The notes beneath the pieces were generated by a model that was given only the letters and a program-made list of their open reading frames with translations, was not told the origin of the DNA and did no database searches. Both the position numbers and the translations under genes were made by a program. A stretch of DNA of 64,000 nucleotides from Bacteroidaceae bacterium (GTDB lineage Bacteria; Bacteroidota; Bacteroidia; Bacteroidales; Bacteroidaceae), in the NCBI GenBank assembly GCA_017547385.1, contig JAFYPU010000002.1, positions 25,999 through 89,998 on the forward strand, read 5' to 3'. Positions 44,064-51,229 of the stretch are shown here, piece after piece (position 1 is the first letter of the stretch; the number at the start of each line of letters is the position of its first letter).

Positions 44064-46916
44064 ATGAGACGTAAGTACTTTTTATTATTTCTCGTTCTCT
44101 CTTCTTGCGTATCTTTTGCGCAAACCGAGCGCGACAGCATCACTTTATTGGGGAGGGTCATGGACAGTTTCACTTACGAAATGTTGAAAGGTGTACGCAT
44201 GGAGATACTACGCTCCGACAGTTCTACCTTCCACGAAGAGTATATAGAAGACATCTCCAATGGATATGGATTTCCTCACAACGTGCAAGTATTTAATTGC
44301 CCTCGCACCGATTTGATTCTTCGTTTCAGCATGGGCGGCTATATCACTCAATGCATCAATCTGAGCAAGGGCGACATCGGACGCAGAGAGAAACGACTGA
44401 ATTTCGGAGACGTGCTGTTGGTAAAGAAACGTAAATCTCGAGAGGTACAATTGGGAGAAGCCATGGTCACAACTTCGAAAATAAGGATGGTCGTGAAAGG
44501 CGACACCTTGATATATGATGCCGATGCCTTCCAATTGGCAGAAGGTTCGATGCTGGACGGACTAATAAAGATGCTACCGGGCTTTGAACTGAGAGATGGA
44601 AGAATCCGTGTGAACGGACAATATGTCAGCGAATTGTTGGTGAACGGTGAGAACTTTTTCAAAGGTGATCCACGTGTGGCGCTCGAAAATCTTCCGGCTT
44701 ATATGGTTAACAAGGTGAAAGTGTATCGAAAAGAGCACGAATATAGCTACATCACCCAGGAGAAGAACAAAGAAGAATTACCCTTGGTGGTGGATGTCAA
44801 CCTGAAGCGTGAATATTCCGTGGGATGGGTAGCCAATGCCGGTGTCGGCTACGGGCTTGAAGACCGCTATATGGCCCGTCTTTTCGGATTGGGATTTACT
44901 GACTATTCACGTCTGGCTGTGTATGGCAATGCCAACAATACCAACGATATGGGGGAACCGGGTGTTTCCGGGGAATGGAATCCGCAAGGAGCGGCTTCCG
45001 GCCTTACGGAAATGCAGAAAGGTGGGTTGGAAGCCTTGATAAAGGACAGACAGCAAATCTGGAAATACACCGGAAACATCAAGATTCTCCATCAAGACAA
45101 CGATGGCCGAAGCGTAACCTCCACAGAGACTTTTCAACCCGGGCTGAGTAGCAACACTTACGCACGTTCTCGGAATGAGAGACTCGGTCATAACTTCCGA
45201 ATACAATCATCGCATCAATATGAATACAAAAAAGCCGGAGGATTTGTCAAACTGGAAGGGAGTGGTGCATACCAACATCGTAAGAACACTGTCGAATATC
45301 TTGGAGCTGAATTCTCCGCCGATCCGAAAGATGCTTATCGCGCAGCATCATTAGACAGTATCTTCTTCTACCCAAGCGACAGACTGACTGCCATGCTTGT
45401 CAACAGCCGGAGAGACCGCACAAAAGATAATGCCGATGTGTGGAACGGACATATCAACATGAATGGTTTTGTGTCCGTCCCTAAAACCCCCGACTATATC
45501 AACATTGCAGCCGGAGTGAATGTTGAGCGACAAAAGAATTATTACTTTTCGGATTACAATTTGCACTACGGACAAGCCTCCATGGGAGGGCTCTCTGATG
45601 ACAATCGTCATCGCTATGCCTTTTCTCCTTCGTTGTCTATCAACGCACATGCCCGTATCTCATACACCTATTGTCCCGATTGGGTACATATCCGCGCTTA
45701 TTACGAAATAACCGAGCGCTACTGTGATAGCGACCGCTCATATTATCGACTGGACCGATTGGGCAATGATGCACCGGATTTTGGTGAATTACCTTCCACT
45801 ACAGCAGCTTTGATGAGTTGTCTGGATGCCCCTAACACATATACATCACGAGTCAATACGTTGACCAATAAAGTGGGAACGGAATGGCTAATCTGGATTC
45901 CGGGAAAATTGCCCAGCCATCGAATAGAGCTGAAACCGGAAGTGGAGTGGAGAACCGACCATCTGAAATACCACCGTGATGCTCTGAACACTCGGCCCGG
46001 GCGCAGCGAATGGGCTTTCACGCCTAGTGCATCATGGGGCTTCGAGGACTGTTATATTACCTATACACTCAATCATTCATATCCGGACCTTATCAGTTTG
46101 CTTGACTATACCGACACTGCCGACCCATTGAACTTGGTCAAAGGGAACCCCGATTTGAAACGTAGCACCACCCACAAAGTAAATCTGCAACGGAGTTTCA
46201 ATGATTACAAGAAAGACAGGTCTGTCCAAATTACCGGCAATTGGTGGAAAACTCATAATGCCATTTCACATGCCATGACCTATGATGAGGCCACGGGTGT
46301 ACGAACCTATATGCCTCGAAATGTAGAAGGAAACTGGGGTGCTGATTTTTCCACCGACTACAAACAGCCCTTGGGCAAAAAACGGCAAATTATTCTTTAT
46401 TCCAACACCCTTGCAAATTATCGCAACTGCGTGGATTATGTGTCGGAACTCAGCACGGTACGCAACCTTACGCTCAGAGAAAATCTGCGTCTGAATCTGC
46501 GTATCAAGAAGTGCATCTTTGATGTGAATGTCGGAATGAAGTATCTTCATGCTGCCTCCGAGCAAGAAAGTTTCAACACTATCAATGGCTTCGACCTAAA
46601 ATATGGTTTGTCGGCACAAATACCATTGCCGGGCGGTTTGGCTCTAAGTGCCGATGCTACCCTCTATCACCGTACCGGGTATACCGACAACAGCATGAAT
46701 GGGTGCAACTTTGTGGCCAATGCCCGTTTAAGCAAAACATTCCTAAACGGACGATTGGGATTGACGCTTGATGCCTTTGATATTTTTCACGGTATTGACA
46801 ACATCATGAGAGTTGTCAACGCGCAGGGTGTTACGGAGACCTGGCACAATTCATTACCCTCCTACGCCATGTTGCAAATTGTTTATAAATTCAGCAAACA
46901 GCCTAAGAAGAAGTGA
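44064..46916 (+). CDS. Outer-membrane beta-barrel protein 2 (paralogue)
   Basis: 950 residues with signal peptide (MRRKYFLLFLVLSSCVSFAQ; a Cys is present but the end reads SFAQ). Same architecture as the preceding gene and clear colinear similarity: GDTLIYDADAFQLAEGSMLD, then LLVNGENFFKGDP and SVGWVANAGVGYGLEDRYMA correspond to matching blocks there. C-terminus MLQIVYKFSKQPKKK. The two may form a pair or have split functions. The 95-base gap before it is AT-rich and holds no terminator. The next gene overlaps its stop. Confidence 0.8.
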   Translation: MRRKYFLLFLVLSSCVSFAQTERDSITLLGRVMDSFTYEMLKGVRMEILRSDSSTFHEEYIEDISNGYGFPHNVQVFNCPRTDLILRFSMGGYITQCINLSKGDIGRREKRLNFGDVLLVKKRKSREVQLGEAMVTTSKIRMVVKGDTLIYDADAFQLAEGSMLDGLIKMLPGFELRDGRIRVNGQYVSELLVNGENFFKGDPRVALENLPAYMVNKVKVYRKEHEYSYITQEKNKEELPLVVDVNLKREYSVGWVANAGVGYGLEDRYMARLFGLGFTDYSRLAVYGNANNTNDMGEPGVSGEWNPQGAASGLTEMQKGGLEALIKDRQQIWKYTGNIKILHQDNDGRSVTSTETFQPGLSSNTYARSRNERLGHNFRIQSSHQYEYKKAGGFVKLEGSGAYQHRKNTVEYLGAEFSADPKDAYRAASLDSIFFYPSDRLTAMLVNSRRDRTKDNADVWNGHINMNGFVSVPKTPDYINIAAGVNVERQKNYYFSDYNLHYGQASMGGLSDDNRHRYAFSPSLSINAHARISYTYCPDWVHIRAYYEITERYCDSDRSYYRLDRLGNDAPDFGELPSTTAALMSCLDAPNTYTSRVNTLTNKVGTEWLIWIPGKLPSHRIELKPEVEWRTDHLKYHRDALNTRPGRSEWAFTPSASWGFEDCYITYTLNHSYPDLISLLDYTDTADPLNLVKGNPDLKRSTTHKVNLQRSFNDYKKDRSVQITGNWWKTHNAISHAMTYDEATGVRTYMPRNVEGNWGADFSTDYKQPLGKKRQIILYSNTLANYRNCVDYVSELSTVRNLTLRENLRLNLRIKKCIFDVNVGMKYLHAASEQESFNTINGFDLKYGLSAQIPLPGGLALSADATLYHRTGYTDNSMNGCNFVANARLSKTFLNGRLGLTLDAFDIFHGIDNIMRVVNAQGVTETWHNSLPSYAMLQIVYKFSKQPKKK

Positions 46917-46921
46917 AAAAG

Positions 46922-47764
46922 ATGGAACGCAAACTGATCTTCGATATCGGATTTCATAAAGGAGAAGACACACGCTATTATCTCTACCGGGGATATGACG
47001 TGGTGGCAGTGGACGCCGCTCCCGACATGATTGCGCAAGGCAAACGGATGTTTAGCAAGGAAATGGACGAAGGACGACTGACGTTGCTCAATTATATCGT
47101 AGCAAGAGAAAAGGACACTTTTCCCGAGTTCTATATCAGTGAAAATTCTGAATGGAGCTCCATGCGGCGCGAAATAGCCGAAAGGAATGGTCGGCAGGCC
47201 AAGGAGGTGATACGTCTCACCGGAAAAAGTCTACGGGAGTTATTCAACGAACATGGCGTTCCGTACTATTGCAAAATCGACATCGAGGGGAACGACATCA
47301 TAGCACTTGAAAGTTTGATTACCTGTGAGGAACTGCCGGCTTTCATTTCCGTGGAGACGGAATGTCTGGGCGATAACTCCGCTCCCGAAGAACATACTTT
47401 TCTCACCCTCGATTTGCTCCATCGATTGGGGTATCGGCACTTCAAGTTGGTGGATCAACAAACACTCACGGTGTTGGATAAGCATTCGTTTTACGGAAAC
47501 ACAATGGTCGATCCATGGAAGACTAATTCTGAATACGCCCGCGACATTTTGCATGTTTCGGCTTCGGGCACTCACTTTTCGGAGTTTTTCGAGGGATGTA
47601 GCGGGCCATTCGGAAATGATTTGGCCGGACGGTGGGTTGGCTACGAAGAGGCCAAACGGCTGATTGATTTTCACAGCCGAGAACACCGAAAGCACGATCT
47701 GCCGGTTTGGGCTTTCTGGTGCGACTGGCATGCCGCATTGCCCCATTCGGTTTCCGATGGATGA
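46922..47764 (+). CDS. FkbM-family SAM-dependent methyltransferase
   Basis: 280 residues from ATG 46922; a GTG at 46913 overlapping the previous stop by 4 bases is an alternative start and would couple translation. SAM-binding motif I is DIGFHKGEDT (8-17), followed by VVAVDAAPD; KIDIEGND further on is the family's conserved block. FkbM enzymes methylate hydroxyl groups, often on sugars or polyketides. In this setting it could methylate a sugar on the glycosylated peptide, which is inference. Cytoplasmic, no signal peptide. Confidence 0.85.
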   Translation: MERKLIFDIGFHKGEDTRYYLYRGYDVVAVDAAPDMIAQGKRMFSKEMDEGRLTLLNYIVAREKDTFPEFYISENSEWSSMRREIAERNGRQAKEVIRLTGKSLRELFNEHGVPYYCKIDIEGNDIIALESLITCEELPAFISVETECLGDNSAPEEHTFLTLDLLHRLGYRHFKLVDQQTLTVLDKHSFYGNTMVDPWKTNSEYARDILHVSASGTHFSEFFEGCSGPFGNDLAGRWVGYEEAKRLIDFHSREHRKHDLPVWAFWCDWHAALPHSVSDG

Positions 47765-47796
47765 ATGTATGCATATTCTTTTCTCAACTGACAACA

Positions 47797-49977
47797 ATGC
47801 GCTTTACTCGACAATTTGACCAAATGGATTGTGGGCCGGCATGCATTCGTATGGTAGCTTCGCACTATGGCAAAGATTATCCGCTTGCTTATTTACGCTC
47901 ACTCTCCCACTTGACACGTGAGGGAGTGAGCGTGGCCGGAATACGCCATGCCTTGAAAGAAATCGGAGCCGAAAGTGCTTCGTTTGAAATGTCATTGGAA
48001 CAGCTCTCGGAGAAGTGTCCGATGCCGGCCATTTTGCATTGGGAGCAAAACCATTTTGTGGTGCTGGAACGCATCGGACGGGCAAAATTTAGCAGAGAAA
48101 GAAAGTTTCACGTAGCCAATCCCGCTTATGGCAGGTCCGTTTTCTGTGAAAAAGAATTTGTGCGATATTGGCTTAATGGCGAAAAAGGTGTGGTGATTGC
48201 CATCGAACCAACGGATGAGTTCTTCTCTCGGAAACCGGTCAAGGAAAAACATAGTCTGCGGCACTTCGCCCGAAGATATGTCTGGCCATTCAGATGGGAA
48301 ATGTCGCAATCGGCACTCGGAATGGGATTTGGATTGGTGCTCTCGCTCATAACTCCATTCTTGACACAAGCCATGGTGGACGATGGCATCGGCATGCGGG
48401 ACATGAACATGATTGTCTGCATACTGATGGCACTGGTAGCCCTTTTCTTCGGAACTTTTTCCATGGGGCTTATCTCTGCCTGGGTCAGCCTCTACATGAC
48501 GACTCGCATCAACATCAACATTCTGCGCGATTATCTCACAAAATTGTTATGTCTGCCCATGACTTTCTTTGAGACCAAAAGCGTGGGCGACTATCAACAA
48601 CGGCTTGGCGACCATGGACGATTGCAGGATTTTGTCACCTATAACACATTGCAGACGGCATTCGCTCTGTTTTCCGTTCCTTTCTATCTGGCCATCATCG
48701 GATGGTATAGTCCGGTCATTCTGGCTGCCTATATCTTTCTGACAGCCCTAAGCACCGGATGGATGGTGTGGTTCTTTCGCCGAAGAAAGGCATTGGATTA
48801 TGAACAGTTCAAGATACAGGCCGAAAACCGAAACAAACAGTTTGAACTGCTGTCGGGCATCACTGACATCAAGTTGAACAGCTATGAAACTTACAAACTG
48901 AAAGAGTGGCAGGAGCTGCAGGAGAGACAATACGCGATGAGCAAAAAGGTGTTGAAGTTGGGACAGGTGCAGAACACCGGTTTCACCCTTATCGGACAAT
49001 TGCGCAATATCTTTATCACCTGTTGGATAGCAGCCGAAGTGGTGGAAGGCAATCTCACACTGGGGATGATGATGAGTATCTCCGGAATTATCGGATTGGT
49101 GAACGGACCTCTGTCGGGACTGATTGGTTTTCTCGAACAATTCCAAGATGCAAAGATTAGTTTGGAACGCTCAGAGGAAGTGCACTTATGTCCGGGAGAG
49201 GATGCAGAAACGCTACAACATGTTTCTACCGAAAAAATCCGGGACATCATGATAAAAAATCTTTCATTTTCTTATACCGGAGATATCGGAGAACCCGTTT
49301 TGAAGAACATCTCTCTGAGCATTCCGGCCGGGAAGATGACGGCTATTGTTGGGGAAAGTGGCAGCGGAAAGACCACTTTGATGAAACTATTGCTGAAATT
49401 CTATGAACCCACTGCCGGAGAAATAAGTTGGGGTGGGAAGAACATTAACGAACTCTCGGCTCATTCCATTCGCAGGGCTTCCGGCATCGTGATGCAAGAC
49501 AACTTCTTGTTCTCCGATACATTAAAGAGAAATATCATCATGGGGGAGGCAGAGGATGACGACCGGCTGCAACAGGCCATAGAGGATGCTTGTCTCAGCG
49601 ACTACGTAAAGAAACAGCCTTTGGGGGTACACACGAAGGTGGGAAGCGAGGGCGTGGGAGTCAGCGGAGGAGAAAAACAACGAATCATGCTGGCTCGCGC
49701 CATCTACAAGCAACCACTCTATCTGATGATGGACGAAGCCACAAGTTCGCTCGACGCAGAGAACGAAAGAATGATTACGAATAATCTTAACAGGATCTTT
49801 GCCGGACACACACGCATTGTCATCGCTCACCGGCTTTCCACCGTGCGAACGGCTGACAACATTATTGTTTTGTGGAAAGGAGAGGTGGTGGAAAACGGTA
49901 CACATTCCGAACTGGTGGCAGCCCATGGTTATTATTACAACCTGATACGAAACCAATTGGAATTGGCAAAAACATGA
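47797..49977 (+). CDS. C39 peptidase-containing ABC transporter (bacteriocin-type exporter)
   Basis: 726 residues from ATG 47797, which starts the C39 domain directly; the longer frame is in the overlap with the preceding gene. N-terminal C39 peptidase: Cys12 (QMDCGPACI) and His86 (WEQNHFVVL); the usual catalytic Asp is Asn108 (HVANPAYG). Then six membrane helices and an ABC ATPase with Walker A GESGSGKTT (519-527), signature VSGGEKQR (622-629) and LMMDEATSSLD. Such proteins cut the leader after the double glycine and export the core. The precursor two units upstream in the same operon has ELRGG. Its stop overlaps the next start (ATGA). Confidence 0.93.
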   Translation: MRFTRQFDQMDCGPACIRMVASHYGKDYPLAYLRSLSHLTREGVSVAGIRHALKEIGAESASFEMSLEQLSEKCPMPAILHWEQNHFVVLERIGRAKFSRERKFHVANPAYGRSVFCEKEFVRYWLNGEKGVVIAIEPTDEFFSRKPVKEKHSLRHFARRYVWPFRWEMSQSALGMGFGLVLSLITPFLTQAMVDDGIGMRDMNMIVCILMALVALFFGTFSMGLISAWVSLYMTTRININILRDYLTKLLCLPMTFFETKSVGDYQQRLGDHGRLQDFVTYNTLQTAFALFSVPFYLAIIGWYSPVILAAYIFLTALSTGWMVWFFRRRKALDYEQFKIQAENRNKQFELLSGITDIKLNSYETYKLKEWQELQERQYAMSKKVLKLGQVQNTGFTLIGQLRNIFITCWIAAEVVEGNLTLGMMMSISGIIGLVNGPLSGLIGFLEQFQDAKISLERSEEVHLCPGEDAETLQHVSTEKIRDIMIKNLSFSYTGDIGEPVLKNISLSIPAGKMTAIVGESGSGKTTLMKLLLKFYEPTAGEISWGGKNINELSAHSIRRASGIVMQDNFLFSDTLKRNIIMGEAEDDDRLQQAIEDACLSDYVKKQPLGVHTKVGSEGVGVSGGEKQRIMLARAIYKQPLYLMMDEATSSLDAENERMITNNLNRIFAGHTRIVIAHRLSTVRTADNIIVLWKGEVVENGTHSELVAAHGYYYNLIRNQLELAKT

Positions 49978-50372
49978 AGACCTTTGTTTTGAAATACGGC
50001 ATCCTCTTTCTGTTGATGACCATGCTCATCGCGATGGCATTGTTTATGAACAGTCTCGAACTGCGAAGCAAACAGCCCGCGGTATTGATTCAAACAGGTA
50101 ATGATTTCCGCATATATCTGGATCCTTCGGTACCAGTTTACCGACAGGAGCAAGACTATATCACCATTGTTCAAACAATTCAAGGAGATTTCACTTTTGT
50201 TATCGAGCAAGTGGTGCAGGAACCCGGGCACAAGGTTCTGTATGTGAAATATCCGGATGGGGTTCCGGCCTTGAAGAAACGTTTGAAAGGCAATACCATG
50301 ATTTCGGGCTTCGTGTTCTCAGATAAGAAAAAACTGTTGGAACGAGTCTTTCCTCTGCTTCGAAATCCATGA
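49974..50372 (+). CDS. Small one-span protein in the HlyD position
   Basis: 132 residues, start overlapping the exporter stop by 4 bases, so the two are translationally coupled. One N-terminal membrane helix (ILFLLMTMLIAMALFM), then about 100 extracytoplasmic residues. The C-terminal part (GNTMISGFVF, then KKKLLERVFP) is like the last strand and tail of HlyD-type membrane fusion proteins in Bacteroides, but the long helical hairpin and lipoyl halves are absent. It may be a reduced adaptor for the exporter. That resemblance is by eye and short; it could equally be an unrelated accessory protein. Confidence 0.55.
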   Translation: MKTFVLKYGILFLLMTMLIAMALFMNSLELRSKQPAVLIQTGNDFRIYLDPSVPVYRQEQDYITIVQTIQGDFTFVIEQVVQEPGHKVLYVKYPDGVPALKKRLKGNTMISGFVFSDKKKLLERVFPLLRNP

Positions 50373-50403
50373 GAAAATTACGGGGTATCTGCACACAGAA
50401 GTC

Positions 50404-50456
50404 GGGCCGGACAAGAATATATTTCCCTTTCTTGTTCGGTCCGTTTATTTTTGTCT
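50404..50456 (+). terminator. Terminator of unit A
   Basis: Stem of 14 pairs, GGGCCGGACAAGAA with TTCTTGTTCGGTCC (two G-U pairs), 11-base loop, followed by GTTTATTTTTG. Confidence 0.8.
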
Positions 50457-50542
50457 CACGCCTCTTTTCGGCAGAAGATGATGAGCAAAACAAGGCTCCG
50501 ATGGGAACAACCCCCACGGAGAGTTAAAAAAGCACAAAAGCG

Positions 50543-50607
50543 ATTACAACTGTTTACAAGTGTTTACCATGTGTTTACAAAATTGCGGTTTATAACTCCT
50601 AAATTTG
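50543..50607 (+). promoter_or_regulatory. Phased TTTAC/ATTAC array and promoter B
   Basis: ATTAC 50543, TTTAC 50553, TTTAC 50563, TTTAC 50574 (steps 10, 10, 11), then 21 bases and TAAATTTG (50600-50607). Same geometry as promoter A. Confidence 0.8.
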
Positions 50608-50757
50608 CTTCATCGGTTCTTGACTCCAGTATCTGTTTTGGCAGGTTTCCGACCAAGTCGGCTGCAGAGTGATTTCTTCCATCTGATGCCTCCCGACAAG
50701 CATGCATCCGAAAAACCGGGAAAGAAAACGATAAAAAATGAGTTTTTTGAAACCTAA

Positions 50758-50823
50758 TTTACCGTTGTTGTCACTTCATTTACAAAAATTTACCGAGCCT
50801 CACCCATCTTGCCCGTAACTTTG
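50758..50823 (+). promoter_or_regulatory. Phased TTTAC sites and promoter D (unit B)
   Basis: TTTAC at 50758, 50779, 50789 (steps 21 and 10), 22 bases, TAACTTTG (50816-50823), a perfect -7 box. Almost the same sequence as promoter C. Confidence 0.8.
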
Positions 50824-51119
50824 CACACTGCATAGGAGCAGATGATAACGCTACGTCATTGAACGAAAAACACACTTCTACCATAAGAGAACATATCTTC
50901 TTCAAGATGCACATCATAACTTCGGATGTAAGGTCTCAGGGAACTTGTATGTCCGGATTTGCTCGGGAGCAATCCGGGAGTCCTACAATTTGCCTGAAAA
51001 CCAATCCGACAGCAGGAGGTATCGTTGCGAAAAATGTACAAAGGCATCACGCAAAACCCACAACCACCCCACTTCCGCGGCATAAAATGCTGCATCGCAA
51101 CTCGCGCATTATGAGGGTC

Positions 51120-51148
51120 TTGAAAAATGGGTACTCACTTGCGTACTC
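51120..51148 (+). repeat. 29-base element, copy 2 (before unit B)
   Basis: Identical to 36887-36915. The ATG at 51127 opens a 12-codon frame MGTHLRTQNGGK ending at 51165, so the first seven residues match the other copy. 65 bases before the next gene. Confidence 0.8.
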
Positions 51149-51229
51149 AAAATGGAGGCAAATAGTTCGGCCGTCCACTAAATTTACGCATCAATACATT
51201 TACCCCAAAGATAGATATAACGTTGCTAT

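Larger units (their letters stand above)
50608..51229. other. Leader region of unit B
   Basis: About 620 bases holding promoter D and the second 29-base element. A 23-codon frame (50686-50757) and a 124-codon frame (50859-51233) are open but lack support. Scattered short matches to 36615-36886 (for example CAGGAGGTAT near 51014 and 36775) suggest the two leaders share origin. Confidence 0.4.
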
